Shown here: piece after piece, positions 18,567 through 27,736 of the stretch | How the letters are laid out: each line of letters starts with the position of its first letter | How positions within the stretch are numbered: position 1 is the first letter of the stretch | Assembly (NCBI GenBank): GCA_022799035.1 | Contig: JAAWNQ010000006.1 | Location: forward strand, 27,344-91,343 | Source of the DNA: Oscillospiraceae bacterium | GTDB taxonomy: Bacteria; Bacillota; Clostridia; Oscillospirales; Oscillospiraceae | Reading direction: 5' to 3' | DNA length: 64,000 bases | Translations under genes and position numbers: made by a program | Notes under the pieces: generated by a model | What the model was told of the DNA's origin: nothing | The model's input: the letters and a program-made list of their open reading frames with translations, nothing else | The model's database searches: none

Positions 18567-19091
18567 TTACTCCTCCGCCTTCCCCTCCGCTTCCTTCTTC
18601 CGGCGGTAGATCACCCGGCAGGCGCAGTCCCCGTTGGCCAGACGCAGGGGATTGTCCAGAGTGTAGCCCATGGCCTCCGCCATAGCGAAGTCCCCCGCCA
18701 TAGCCAGATCGCAGAGCTTGGCGCACATCTCATCGGACAGGCCCAGGTCCTGCCAGCCCTTCAGATGGGGGCAGAAGTGCATATCCATGGCAAAGCAGTC
18801 TTCGGTGCATTCAGTGACCTCCATACCGAAGGCCTCCCGGCCCAACTCAGGGGTCATCTGAGCCCCCCACTGGCGAAGATCCTGAGGATCCTCCATCTTG
18901 GCGCGAAAGCGGGCGGCAGTCTCCTGGGCCAGTTCCTGGGAACTGCTGCGGTAGACCTCCTCATAGGGAATGCCCTTCTCCTCGAACTTCACCGCGTTCA
19001 GTCCGGCCTTTTTCGCCGCCGCGGCCAGGGCGCTGCGGTACAGCATGGCCTCCCGGCTCTTGGTGGGGCATTCGTTGTGGATCTTTGACAT
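18567..19091 (-). CDS. L-2-amino-thiazoline-4-carboxylic acid hydrolase-like protein
   Basis: Cytoplasmic protein of 174 aa resembling the ATC hydrolase family, which opens the thiazoline ring of ATC to S-carbamoyl-cysteine, a step towards cysteine in Pseudomonas. Supporting motifs are the Cys/His-rich stretch FAMDMHFCPHLKGW near residue 105 and the C-terminal GDCACRVIY. Many gut Clostridia carry members with no proven substrate. It is the first gene of an operon with the GPH symporter and has a consensus promoter at 19194-19222. A cysteine desulfidase lies 3 kb away, which may be chance. Confidence 0.7.
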   Translation of the reverse strand: MSKIHNECPTKSREAMLYRSALAAAAKKAGLNAVKFEEKGIPYEEVYRSSSQELAQETAARFRAKMEDPQDLRQWGAQMTPELGREAFGMEVTECTEDCFAMDMHFCPHLKGWQDLGLSDEMCAKLCDLAMAGDFAMAEAMGYTLDNPLRLANGDCACRVIYRRKKEAEGKAEE

Positions 19092-19193
19092 GGTTTTCCA
19101 CCTTCCCTTTCTATTTATTGCATAACACCGTCCGGTTTTCCCGGCGGCAATATGTCTCTGTGTGCCATGATCCCTTAGTCCTGTTTTGATTTT

Positions 19194-19222
19194 ATATTAT
19201 CATAGCCCCTTCCATTTTGCAA
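19194..19222 (-). promoter_or_regulatory. Promoter of ATC-hydrolase-like / symporter operon
   Basis: Minus strand TTGCAA (19222-19217), 17 bases, TAATAT (19199-19194); leader of about 95 bases. Confidence 0.55.
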
Positions 19223-19308
19223 CCTCAATATAATAGGTTATTAAAATTTTTTCTCACTTTTTTCGTCTTTTTTGTAAGTCTTACAAAATCTGAAACTCAA
19301 ACAGAAAA

Positions 19309-19335
19309 GGAGGCCATCCTCAAAGGATGGCCTCC
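19309..19335. terminator. Terminator after AEC permease gene
   Basis: 12-bp stem GGAGGCCATCCT with CAA loop; followed on the minus strand by TTTTC. Confidence 0.8.
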
Positions 19336-19349
19336 CCCGTTTCTTTTTC

Positions 19350-20276
19350 CTATGCCGCAATGGTCTCCGCCATCACCGCGATAAGGGGCAGAGTGAAAAT
19401 GGACAGCAGGGTGGAAAAGCTGACCAGTTGTGCGGTGCGTTCCGGGCTTTTATTGAACTTTTCCGCAAACATACTGGTAACTCCCGCTGTGGGTGCCCCC
19501 GAAAGAATCACCGCCGCCACATAGAGCATATGATTCCCCCGGAAGGGGAGCATCACCAGTGCGGTAAATATGGGGATCAGCAGCAGTTTGATGGCTGAGG
19601 CCCCGTACAGCTTTTTGTCCCGGAAGGTGGAACCCAGGTCCGCCCGAGCCATCTGGGCCCCAATAACGATCATGGCAAGGGGGGTGTTGACGCTCCCCAC
19701 AAAGCCCACCGCGCTGTATAAAGGCCCCGGCAAGGTGGTCCTGGTCAAAAACAGGGGCAGTCCCCCCAAAAGTCCCAGCATTCCGGGGTTGATCAGCATT
19801 TTTCGCAGGGACACCTGGTCCCGTCCGCTCATCATAATAAGCCCATGGCTCCAGGTCCACAGGTTGAATACCACCAGGGCCACCACGGCGAAGATGACCG
19901 CCTCATCCCCCATGATGGCCTGGATCAGGGGCAGCCCCATAAACCCGGTGTTGCCGTACATGGCTCCGAACCGCATGGGAGCCCGCAGCTCCTGGGGATC
20001 CCGCCGGAAAAAGAAGCTGACGATGACCGCATACAGCCCATAGCACACGCACTGACAGGCCACCCCCATCCCCAAGGTCTGAAGCAGAGCCGGGTCATAG
20101 TCCGTCTGAAAGGAGTCAATGATGATGCAGGGGGTCACCACATAGAGTAAAAGGGCGGAAAACTCCGTGGTCCCATGGCCGGATATCTTTCCCACCCGCC
20201 CCAGCCCAAACCCCACTCCCATCAAGAGAAATAGGGTCATGACCTGGCCCAGAACAACAAAAAAACGCTCTACCAT
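19350..20276 (-). CDS. AEC-family (auxin efflux carrier type) permease
   Basis: Integral membrane protein of 308 aa with about ten hydrophobic segments and the AEC/Mem_trans pattern: N-terminal half ending near FGAMYGNTGFMGLPL (residues about 100-115, a conserved Gly-rich kink), C-terminal half with NTPLAMIVIGAQMA and ILSGAPTAGVTSMFAEKF. Bacterial members include malate and other organic-acid transporters; the substrate cannot be read. Start ATG 20276. Placed 58 bases downstream of yifB, probably cotranscribed with it. Confidence 0.85.
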   Translation of the reverse strand: MVERFFVVLGQVMTLFLLMGVGFGLGRVGKISGHGTTEFSALLLYVVTPCIIIDSFQTDYDPALLQTLGMGVACQCVCYGLYAVIVSFFFRRDPQELRAPMRFGAMYGNTGFMGLPLIQAIMGDEAVIFAVVALVVFNLWTWSHGLIMMSGRDQVSLRKMLINPGMLGLLGGLPLFLTRTTLPGPLYSAVGFVGSVNTPLAMIVIGAQMARADLGSTFRDKKLYGASAIKLLLIPIFTALVMLPFRGNHMLYVAAVILSGAPTAGVTSMFAEKFNKSPERTAQLVSFSTLLSIFTLPLIAVMAETIAA

Positions 20277-20334
20277 ATCTTATCCCCACTACCTTTCACC
20301 AACTAAAATGAAAACGCCGCAGTGAAACACCCTT

Positions 20335-21852
20335 TCACTTTGCCATCCACCCCGCAGCCCGATACTGTAAGGCCTCGGCCAGGTGGTGAGTCTGAATATC
20401 CCGGCTTCCATCCAGGTCGGCGATGGTCCGGGCCACCCGAAGGATCCGGTCATAGCCCCGGGCGGTGAGCCCCAGGCGCTCAAAGGCCCCCTTCATCATG
20501 GCCTGACAGCCGTTGTCCAAAGGGCAGAACTCCTCCAGCTCTCCCCGACCCATCTGGGCGTTGCAGGGAACTCCCCCGGGGCCAAACCGCTCCCCCTGGG
20601 TTTCACGGGCGGCGTCCACCCGCTCTTTGATCACCGCCGAGGGTTCCCCGGCGGGTTTTTCGGCCAGGGTATCAAAATCAGGGGGCGGCACATCCACCAC
20701 CAGGTCTATCCGGTCCAGCAGAGGACCGGATATCTTGTACTGATACTTCTCCACATCCTTGGAGCTGCACCGGCACCGGTCTGAGTAGCCATACCACCCG
20801 CATTTGCAGGGATTCATGGCGCACACCAGCATGAACCGGGCAGGAAAGCTCTCGCTCCCCGCCGCCCGGCTGATCTGGACCTTCCCCTCCTCCATGGGCT
20901 GACGGAGGACCTCCAGCACATCCTTGTGAAACTCGGGCAGTTCGTCCAGAAAAAGCACCCCATGATGGGCCAGGGATATCTCCCCCGGACGGATCAGGGG
21001 ATTCCCTCCCCCCGCCATGCCCATGGCCGAGATCGTGTGGTGGGGGGCTCGGAAGGGCCTTTGGGTCAGCATGGGCCGCTCCTTGGTGGTAAGGCCCAGC
21101 ACCGAATGGACCGCCGTAGTCTCCAACGCCTCCCGCCGGGACAGCGGGGGAAGGATCCCGGGCAGTCTTCTGGCCAGCATGGACTTTCCCGCCCCCGGGG
21201 GACCGATCATCAGGATGTTGTGCCCCCCTGCGGCGGCGATCTCCAGGGCCCGCTTTACATTCTCCTGGCCCTTCACCTGGGAAAAGTCCGGCTCGGGGAC
21301 CTCCTCCCTTCCCGGGATCCACTCCTGGGCGGGGGAGATCCTTTCCTCCCCCCTCAGATGGGCCACAAGCTCCCCCACATGAGCCACAGGGTAGACCACA
21401 AGCCCCTTGGCAAGGGTGGCCTCCGGAGCCGAGTCAGCGGGAACAAACAGCTCCCGCACCCCCGCCTCCCTGGCCGCCAAGGCCATGGGCAACATTCCGG
21501 GTACGCTCCTCACCGCCCCGGACAGAGACAGCTCCCCCACAAAAGCGGCCCCTTCCTCCGGCTTAGGAAGCTGTCCCCCGGCGGAGAGGATCCCTACCAG
21601 AATGGGCAGGTCGTAGACCGTCCCCCCTTTTTTTCGGTCAGCGGGGGCCAGATTCACGGTAATGCGGGACACCGGAAACTGAAATCCACAGTTTTTCACC
21701 GCGGCCCGGACCCGGTCCCGGGCCTCCTTTACCGCCGCGTCGGGAAGTCCCACAATATCAAAGTTGGGAAGCCCCCCGGACAGATCGCACTCACAGGCCA
21801 CCTCATACCCCTCTACCCCGTGAAGGCCCAGGGACCGCACCTGTGTCATCAT
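20335..21852 (-). CDS. comM: YifB/ComM family Mg-chelatase-like AAA+ ATPase
   Basis: AAA+ protein of 505 aa. N-terminal LonB-like domain (GLPNFDIVGLPDAAVKEARDR, residues about 28-48), Walker A GPPGAGKSML near residue 217, Walker B LFLDELPEF, Cys-rich CKCGWYGYSDRCRC (residues about 350-363), and a C-terminal Mg-chelatase-like lid. ComM is a branch-migration helicase for natural transformation in Vibrio and Haemophilus; in Clostridia the role is less clear. Tandem ATGs at 21852 and 21849 are both possible starts. A 7-bp GTGAAA-type hairpin overlaps its stop codon. Confidence 0.93.
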   Translation of the reverse strand: MMTQVRSLGLHGVEGYEVACECDLSGGLPNFDIVGLPDAAVKEARDRVRAAVKNCGFQFPVSRITVNLAPADRKKGGTVYDLPILVGILSAGGQLPKPEEGAAFVGELSLSGAVRSVPGMLPMALAAREAGVRELFVPADSAPEATLAKGLVVYPVAHVGELVAHLRGEERISPAQEWIPGREEVPEPDFSQVKGQENVKRALEIAAAGGHNILMIGPPGAGKSMLARRLPGILPPLSRREALETTAVHSVLGLTTKERPMLTQRPFRAPHHTISAMGMAGGGNPLIRPGEISLAHHGVLFLDELPEFHKDVLEVLRQPMEEGKVQISRAAGSESFPARFMLVCAMNPCKCGWYGYSDRCRCSSKDVEKYQYKISGPLLDRIDLVVDVPPPDFDTLAEKPAGEPSAVIKERVDAARETQGERFGPGGVPCNAQMGRGELEEFCPLDNGCQAMMKGAFERLGLTARGYDRILRVARTIADLDGSRDIQTHHLAEALQYRAAGWMAK

Positions 21853-21950
21853 TTCGGCTTCCCCCTCTCTTTTTTACAGCCATTTTACCATAGCTTTCCT
21901 GAAAAAGCTACCGGCAAAGCAAGAAATCCATACCCTTTCCTTATGAAAAA

Positions 21951-21982
21951 GAGCGGCGCCACACCGGAGTATGACGCCGCTC
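21951..21982 (-). terminator. Terminator after glyQS
   Basis: 8-bp stem GAGCGGCG / CGCCGCTC with a 16-base loop, followed on the minus strand by TTTTT. Confidence 0.7.
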
Positions 21983-22002
21983 CTCTTTCTTTTGTCTCCC
22001 GC

Positions 22003-23412
22003 TTAAAAAGCCACTCTCTCCGCCAGATAAGCCTTCAACTCACTGACAGGGATCCGCACCTGCTCCATGGAGTCCCGCTCCCGGACGGTGACGCAGCTGT
22101 CGGCCTCCTCGGTATCGCTGCCCACGGTCTGGAAGTCCACCGTGACGCAGTAGGGGGTGCCGATCTCGTCCTGGCGGCGGTAACGCTTGCCGATGGAGCC
22201 GGCGTCGTCAAAGTCCACCATGAAGTCCTTGGCCAGCTCCTCATAGATCTTCCGGGCGGGGTCGGAAAGCTTCTTGGACAGGGGCAGGATGGCACACTTG
22301 AAGGGTGCCAGGGCGGGGTGGAGCCGGAGGACGGTGCGTACGTCGTTCTTCTCGGCGTCCACCACCTCCTCGTCGTAGGCCTCGCAGAGGAAGGCCAGGG
22401 CCACCCGGTCACAGCCCAGAGAGGGCTCGATCACGTAGGGTATAAAATGCTCATTCTTTTCCTGATCGTAATAGGTCAGGTCCTTGCCGCTGGCCTCCTG
22501 ATGGCGGCCCAGGTCGTAGTCGGTCCGGTCGGCGATGCCCCACAGCTCCCCCCAGTCGGTGAAGGGGAAGGCGTACTCGATGTCGGTGGTGGCCCGGGAG
22601 TAGAAGGCCAGCTCCGCCGGCTCGTGATCCCGCAGGCGCAGGTTTTCCTCCTTGATGCCCAGGGAGAGCAGCCACTTATAGCAGAAGTCCTTCCAGTAGG
22701 CGAACCACTCCAGGTCGGTGCCGGGGGCGCAGAAGAACTCGCACTCCATCTGCTCGAACTCCCGGGTGCGGAAGGTGAAGTTGCCCGGGGTGATCTCGTT
22801 GCGGAAGGCCTTGCCCACCTGGCACACGCCGAAGGGCAGCTTCTTCCGGGTGGTCCGCTGGACGTTGTTGAAGTTGAGGAAGATGCCCTGGGCGGTCTCG
22901 GGCCGGAGATAGACGGCGGAGGAGGAGTCCTCGGTGACGCCGATCTGGGTCTTGAACATCAGATTGAACTTCCGGATGGGGGTGAAGTCGTGCTTGCCGC
23001 ACACCGGGCAGACCACATCGGCGTGGTCTGCGATAAAGGCGTCCATCTCGTCAAAGCTCATGGCGTCCACGTTCACATCGCCGTGAACGTCCCCGATGAG
23101 CTTGTCGGCCCGGTGCCGGGCCTTGCAGGCCTTACAGTCCAGCAGAGGATCGGAGAACCCGGCCACATGGCCGGTGGTGATCCAGGTCTGGGGGTTCATG
23201 ATGATGGCGGCGTCCAGGCCCACGTTGTAGGGGCTCTCCTGGACGAACTTCTTCCACCAGGCTTTCTTCACGTTATTCTTGAACTCCACTCCCAGAGGAC
23301 CGTAATCCCAGGAGTTGGCGAGACCGCCGTAGATCTCGCTGCCGGGGAAGATATAGCCCCGGCCCTTGCACAGGTTGATGATCATGTCCATGGTCTTTTC
23401 GCTGCTTTTCAT
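22003..23412 (-). CDS. glyQS: Glycine--tRNA ligase, single-chain class II
   Basis: Glycyl-tRNA synthetase of the homodimeric eukaryote/Gram-positive type, 469 aa. Visible features: [18 protein letters not shown] (residues about 23-40), the Cys-containing [13 protein letters not shown] insert and a second CPVCGKHDF, a zinc-ribbon-like pair, class II motif 2 around [23 protein letters not shown], motif 3 region [13 protein letters not shown], and the C-terminal anticodon-binding domain. Start ATG 23412 has AAAGGAG upstream; a longer open frame to 23457 runs into the T-box terminator and is rejected. Control by a glycine T-box directly upstream. Confidence 0.97.
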   Translation of the reverse strand: MKSSEKTMDMIINLCKGRGYIFPGSEIYGGLANSWDYGPLGVEFKNNVKKAWWKKFVQESPYNVGLDAAIIMNPQTWITTGHVAGFSDPLLDCKACKARHRADKLIGDVHGDVNVDAMSFDEMDAFIADHADVVCPVCGKHDFTPIRKFNLMFKTQIGVTEDSSSAVYLRPETAQGIFLNFNNVQRTTRKKLPFGVCQVGKAFRNEITPGNFTFRTREFEQMECEFFCAPGTDLEWFAYWKDFCYKWLLSLGIKEENLRLRDHEPAELAFYSRATTDIEYAFPFTDWGELWGIADRTDYDLGRHQEASGKDLTYYDQEKNEHFIPYVIEPSLGCDRVALAFLCEAYDEEVVDAEKNDVRTVLRLHPALAPFKCAILPLSKKLSDPARKIYEELAKDFMVDFDDAGSIGKRYRRQDEIGTPYCVTVDFQTVGSDTEEADSCVTVRERDSMEQVRIPVSELKAYLAERVAF

Positions 23413-23453
23413 GTCCAACCGCTCCTTTATATGATGAATTTTGCTTGTCCACA

Positions 23454-23697
23454 ACAAAAAGCGCCCCGAGCCTTATAGGCTCAGGGCGAACTTTTGCAGT
23501 CCGTGTTTCCACCTGAATTCGGCCCTGATCCCAGGACCGCTCTCGAACCCGATAACGGCGGGAACCGGCGGGGCATTTCCTCCCCGCAGCTTCCGGGCGC
23601 CTTGGGCGGTGTTCCAGGGGGCCTTGCACCGTCCGGCCCCTCTCTCCATCTGGAATGATCCGCTTACTCCTCCCGGTCATCGCTTTCCGTATGGCCG
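23454..23697 (-). promoter_or_regulatory. T-box riboswitch (glycine) upstream of glyQS
   Basis: Leader RNA with the conserved T-box AGGTGGAAACACGGAC (minus strand, 23514-23499), then terminator hairpin GCCCTGAGCC / GGCTCGGGGC (23487-23463) with U5. Further upstream are the GAGTA bulge and an AGAGAG-type element of Stem I. Folding Stem I by eye (CCGGG/CCCGG, GCGG/CCGC, TTCCAG/CTGGAA) puts GGC, a Gly codon, in the specifier loop (plus-strand 23599-23601), followed by a purine. Uncharged tRNA-Gly would stabilise the antiterminator. The specifier call is mine, by hand. Confidence 0.9.
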
Positions 23698-23726
23698 ATT
23701 CTATCATTCTTTCCCCGGAATGTCAA
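23698..23726 (-). promoter_or_regulatory. Promoter of glyQS T-box leader
   Basis: Minus strand TTGACA (23726-23721), 17 bases, TAGAAT (23703-23698). Confidence 0.75.
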
Positions 23727-23753
23727 GGGGAAGAAGGGCTTCCTCCCAGGGTC

Positions 23754-24800
23754 TTATTCCTCCTCCAGATACAGCCCGATAAGCTCCAGCGTGGCCTTCA
23801 TCCCGTTCCAATGGGTCCGCTCCATGCCATGGGATGCGTGAACTCCAGGACCAATGAGGGCGGCGGGCAGGTCATTGCCCGCTTTCCAGGCAACGGCGGC
23901 GTCAGAGGAATAGTGGGGGTACACGTCCACGGCGAAGTCCACCCCGTTCTCCTCACACAGCTCCACCAGCCGGGACACCATGGCATAGTCAAAGGGCCCC
24001 GACGAATCCTTGGCGCAGATGGAGACCTGCTCCTCGGTGCAGGTCAATTCCTCTCCGATACATCCCATGTCCACCGCCAGCAGCTCGCTGAGGTCGGGGG
24101 AGAACGTGGCTCCGCCGTGGCCTACCTCCTCGTAGACGGTGAAGGTGACCTCCGTGTCAAACCGGGGCTTTTGTCCCTTGTCCTTCATGATCTTCAACGC
24201 CGTCAGGATACAGGCGGCACTCACCTTGTCATCCAGGAACCGGGACTTGATAAAGCCGGACTCGGTCACCTGGGTCTTAGGGTCGTAGCAGACATAGTCC
24301 CCGGGGGCAATACCCAGCTTTTCCACATCCTCCTTGGAATAGACCACCTCGTCGATGCGGACAGCCATGTTCTTATCATCCCGGGGCCGGCTCTTAGCGT
24401 CGTCCTCCACGTGGACCGCGGGGGAGAGGGACAGGATGGTACCGGTGTAGACCTTCCCACGCCGGGTGTAGATCCTGCAATATTCCCCATCCAGGGTGGG
24501 CAGCAGGGGCCCGCCAATGGGGGTAATGAGGAGCCGTCCGTCCCCAGTGACGGACCGGACCATCAGCCCCAAGGTATCCACATGGGCACATAACCCGATT
24601 TTTTTGCTGTGGTCCCGCCCGGGGACAAAAATGGTGAGATTTCCCTTCCGGCTGCGCCGGGATTCCAGCCCAAGGTCCCGGGCCATGGCCTCGGCGGTCT
24701 CCACCGCCCGCCCGGTAAACCCGCTGGGACTATCCTGGGCCAGCAACGCCTTGGCATACTCCATGGCTGTATCCCTGTATACGGTCACATCCCATTTCAT
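23754..24800 (-). CDS. M42-family metallo-aminopeptidase-like protein
   Basis: Cytoplasmic cocatalytic metallopeptidase of 348 aa (M42, FrvX/YsdC/PepA-like). Metal ligands visible: His in CAHVDTLG (near 70), Asp in SRFLDDKVSA, the Glu pair in VYEEVGHGGA, Asp in VDMG, and the late His in HASHGMERTH. M42 enzymes form dodecameric shells that trim short peptides. Start ATG 24800; an upstream reading to 24899 overlaps the divergent ybaK gene and is rejected. Likely works downstream of peptide uptake, but is not linked to the opp operon. Confidence 0.88.
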   Translation of the reverse strand: MKWDVTVYRDTAMEYAKALLAQDSPSGFTGRAVETAEAMARDLGLESRRSRKGNLTIFVPGRDHSKKIGLCAHVDTLGLMVRSVTGDGRLLITPIGGPLLPTLDGEYCRIYTRRGKVYTGTILSLSPAVHVEDDAKSRPRDDKNMAVRIDEVVYSKEDVEKLGIAPGDYVCYDPKTQVTESGFIKSRFLDDKVSAACILTALKIMKDKGQKPRFDTEVTFTVYEEVGHGGATFSPDLSELLAVDMGCIGEELTCTEEQVSICAKDSSGPFDYAMVSRLVELCEENGVDFAVDVYPHYSSDAAVAWKAGNDLPAALIGPGVHASHGMERTHWNGMKATLELIGLYLEEE

Positions 24801-24802
24801 AT

Positions 24803-24831
24803 TTGAATTTCCCCCTTCAAAAGGATATAAT
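24803..24831 (+). promoter_or_regulatory. Promoter of ybaK-like gene
   Basis: TTGAAT (24803-24808), 17 bases, TATAAT (24826-24831); the -35 abuts the divergent M42 start codon. Confidence 0.6.
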
Positions 24832-24876
24832 AGGTAAGCTGTAATAACATGATACCACGATTCAAGAGGTGTTTCA

Positions 24877-25359
24877 ATGATGGCGGAAGAAAAAACCAAC
24901 GTGATGCGGCTGCTGGATCAGAAAAAAGTCCCCTATACTCCCCACTCCTACGATATCTCCGACGGCGCTCTGGATGGAGTTACCGCCGCCGCTCGGCTGG
25001 GGATTCCTCCCGAGACCTGCTTCAAGACCCTTGTAACTGTGGGCGCCTCCAAGAAAAATCATGTCTTTGTCATCCCCGTGGAGAAGGAGCTGGATCTGAA
25101 GGCCGCTGCCAAAGCCGCAGGGGAAAAATCCATTGAAATGCTCAAGCAGGCCCAGCTTTTTCCCCTGACCGGCTACATCCACGGGGGCTGTTCCCCCATC
25201 GGCATGAAAAAACGCCTCCCCACCCTCATTGACGCCTCCGCGGAATCTCTCCCCGAAATGACGGTATCTGCGGGAAAAATAGGCCGTCAGGTAACTCTCT
25301 CCCCCCAGGATCTGGCCTCCTTTGTGGGGGCGGCCTTCGCGGAGGTAAGTAAGAATTAA
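24877..25359 (+). CDS. ybaK: Cys-tRNA(Pro)/Cys-tRNA(Cys) deacylase, YbaK/EbsC type
   Basis: Trans-editing deacylase of 160 aa that hydrolyses mischarged Cys-tRNA(Pro). Family features: TPHSYD near residue 20, FKTLVTVG (catalytic-site Lys), VFVIPVEKELDLK, and GYIHGGCSPIGMKK (residues about 98-111), with the typical Gly-rich GGxSP loop. Tandem ATGs at 24877 and 24880; GAGG lies upstream of both. Length is normal. Confidence 0.9.
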   Translation: MMAEEKTNVMRLLDQKKVPYTPHSYDISDGALDGVTAAARLGIPPETCFKTLVTVGASKKNHVFVIPVEKELDLKAAAKAAGEKSIEMLKQAQLFPLTGYIHGGCSPIGMKKRLPTLIDASAESLPEMTVSAGKIGRQVTLSPQDLASFVGAAFAEVSKN

Positions 25360-25463
25360 AAAACCACGCGTTCTGCTTTGGCCTTGGGGGATGATCGGAT
25401 GGCGCCCTCCTCCGCCGGCAGCCCGTCAGATGCCTTTTCCTTTTAGCTTTTTCACTTCCCGGG

Positions 25464-25492
25464 TTGTTTCCTTTCTCTAAATTTGATATAAT
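25464..25492 (+). promoter_or_regulatory. Promoter of recJ
   Basis: TTGTTT (25464-25469), 17 bases, TATAAT (25487-25492). The rest of the 189-base gap after ybaK is unremarkable. Confidence 0.55.
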
Positions 25493-25548
25493 ATAAGTTA
25501 ATCGTTTTATTCCGCCCAAAATGGGCATAAGAGAGAGTGGAAATCCCC

Positions 25549-27618
25549 ATGAAATTCAAGCAATGGAACGACCTGCCCTCCACCCCCGCCGGGGCGCTGG
25601 AGGACGCGGGAGTCCCCGCCCTGTGCGCCCGGGTCCTCCGGGCCCGGGGGATGACCGACCCCGCTGAAGCCCGCCGTTTCCTCTATGAGGAGCCTCTTCT
25701 CCATGACCCCATGGAGATGCGGGACATGGACAAGGCCGTGACCCGGCTCCGCCAAGCCCTAACGACAGGAGAAACCATCGCCGTTTACGGCGATTATGAC
25801 GTGGACGGCATCACCGCCGCCAGCCTTCTCACCCTCTTTCTCCGGGGGGAGGGTGCCACAGTCCTGCCCTACATTCCCAACCGTCTGGAAGAGGGCTACG
25901 GCCTGAACCAGGCGGCGGTGGAAAAGCTGGTATCCCAAGGAGCCCGGGTGGTGGTGACGGTGGACTGCGGCATTACCGCCGTGGAGGAAACCGACCAGGC
26001 CAACGCCCTGGGGCTGGATGTGATCATTACCGATCACCACGAGTGCAAGGACTCCCTTCCCGACGCCCTGGCGGTGGTGGATCCCCATCGCCCCGACTGT
26101 CCCTATCCCTTTAAGTGTCTGGCCGGAGTAGGGGTGGCCCTGAAGCTCTGTCTGGCCCTGGCCGGCCCAGAGCGGGAGGGGGAGCTGCTGGAATCCTACG
26201 CCGACCTCTGCGCCCTGGGTACCGTGGCCGACGTAATGAGCCTTACCGACGAAAACCGGACCATCGTCCGCCGGGGCCTTGCCGCCCTGCCCCACACCTC
26301 CCGCCCCGGCCTTCTGGCCCTTTTGCGGGAGTCGGGGGCCGAGGGAAAAGCCCTCTCCTCCACCCTGGTGGGCTACACCCTGGCCCCCCGGATCAACGCC
26401 GCCGGCCGCATGGGCTGTTCCGAGATTGCCTTGGAGCTCCTTCTCACCAGCGATCCCCATCGGGGGGAGGAGCTGGCCCAGACCCTCTGCTCCCTGAACC
26501 GTCAGCGCCAGGAGCTGGAGGCCGATATCTTTTCCCAATGCGACCTTCTGGTGGACGCCCTCCCCTCCAATGAGCGGGACGCCCTGGTGCTTGCCGGGGA
26601 CTCCTGGCACCAGGGGGTGGTGGGTATCGTGGCCTCCCGGCTTACTGAGAAATACGCCGTCCCCGCCTTTATGATCTGCCTCAACGAGGGCCGCGGCAAA
26701 GGCTCCTGTCGCTCCTATGGGGATGTGAACCTTTTTACCCTCTTAGAGGGCTGCGCCGATCTTTTGGAGGCTTACGGCGGCCATGAACTGGCGGCGGGCT
26801 TTACCATCCCGGAGGAGAACATCCCCTCCTTCCGCTCCCGGATCAATGAGCTGACGCGGCAGGCCCGACAGGAGAAGCCCCCCGTCACCACCCTGACGGT
26901 GGACTGCGTCCTCCCCGATCCCAGTCTGCTTACCCAGGAGGAGGTAGAACAGCTCTCCCTCCTGGAGCCTTACGGCCCGGGCAATCCCCGGCCCGTGTTC
27001 CGCCTGGACCGCTGCGCCATCACCGGACTGACCCAGGTGGGAAATGGGAAGCATATGAAGCTGAAACTGTCCTCCGGAGGCCGGGTGCTGGACGCCATCT
27101 TTTTCTCCGCCACCGCTGAGGAGGCCGGGATATCCCCCGACCAGCGGGTGGATCTGTGCTTCTCCCCCCAGATCAATGAGTACAAGGGCTGGCGCAATGT
27201 CCAGCTTCAGGTCAGCGACCTCCGCCCCGCCCGGACCCGGGCCCAGGTGGAGGAGGAGCTGTTCCGCCGCCTTATGGCGGGGGAAACTCTCTCCCCCGGC
27301 GAGGCCCGGTCCCTCATTCCCACCCGTCAGGAGTTTGCCAATCTCTGGAAGTATCTTTACGCCCGCCGGGAGGAGGGGGAGATCGAGGAGACCGCCTCCC
27401 GCCTCGCCCGGAATGTGGCCCGCTCCTGCGGCCTGCGGGAGGAATTTATGCGTACCCAGGTCTGTCTCACCGTCTTCCATGACCGGGGCCTGATCCACCT
27501 GGAGCAGGCGGCGGACCATCTTCGCCTGCACGTCCTCCCCACCCAAGGCAAGGCCGACCTGGAAGCCGCCCCTATTATGCAGACCTTGCGAAAAATGGCG
27601 GAGGGGGAAAACGGCTAA
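25549..27618 (+). CDS. recJ: Single-stranded-DNA-specific exonuclease RecJ
   Basis: 5'-3' ssDNA exonuclease for recombination and repair, 689 aa. DHH-family motifs: VYGDYDVDGITAA (residues about 78-90), VTVDCGI, ITDHHE (catalytic DHH) near residue 162, VDPH, LGTVADVM, and in DHHA1 INAAGRMG and GDSWHQGVVGIVASRL plus GHELAAGFTI. It has the C-terminal extension found in Firmicutes RecJ. I use ATG 25549; a GTG at 25537 would add four residues. Followed by a short repeat remnant and rel, the conserved recJ-rel order of Firmicutes (apt, often between them, is 32 kb away at 60262). Confidence 0.95.
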   Translation: MKFKQWNDLPSTPAGALEDAGVPALCARVLRARGMTDPAEARRFLYEEPLLHDPMEMRDMDKAVTRLRQALTTGETIAVYGDYDVDGITAASLLTLFLRGEGATVLPYIPNRLEEGYGLNQAAVEKLVSQGARVVVTVDCGITAVEETDQANALGLDVIITDHHECKDSLPDALAVVDPHRPDCPYPFKCLAGVGVALKLCLALAGPEREGELLESYADLCALGTVADVMSLTDENRTIVRRGLAALPHTSRPGLLALLRESGAEGKALSSTLVGYTLAPRINAAGRMGCSEIALELLLTSDPHRGEELAQTLCSLNRQRQELEADIFSQCDLLVDALPSNERDALVLAGDSWHQGVVGIVASRLTEKYAVPAFMICLNEGRGKGSCRSYGDVNLFTLLEGCADLLEAYGGHELAAGFTIPEENIPSFRSRINELTRQARQEKPPVTTLTVDCVLPDPSLLTQEEVEQLSLLEPYGPGNPRPVFRLDRCAITGLTQVGNGKHMKLKLSSGGRVLDAIFFSATAEEAGISPDQRVDLCFSPQINEYKGWRNVQLQVSDLRPARTRAQVEEELFRRLMAGETLSPGEARSLIPTRQEFANLWKYLYARREEGEIEETASRLARNVARSCGLREEFMRTQVCLTVFHDRGLIHLEQAADHLRLHVLPTQGKADLEAAPIMQTLRKMAEGENG

Positions 27619-27639
27619 ACCCCTTCCCCCACGGAGGCC

Positions 27640-27700
27640 AAGGCCGCATATAAAAAATAGTCCGGCTTTGCCGGACGCCACGATTTTCATTTCTTCACTT
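27640..27700. repeat. Intergenic repeat, subfamily A, degenerate copy
   Basis: Matches the core of the 29979-30100 copy in the same orientation: GGC-rich remnant, ATATAAAAAATA, CCGGC palindrome (TCCGGCTTTGCCGGA) and a decayed TTTTCA..TTCACTT right end. The left terminal repeat is missing. Confidence 0.6.
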
Positions 27701-27736
27701 ACTACAAACTACAAGGAAAGGAGGCGCGTCACATAT

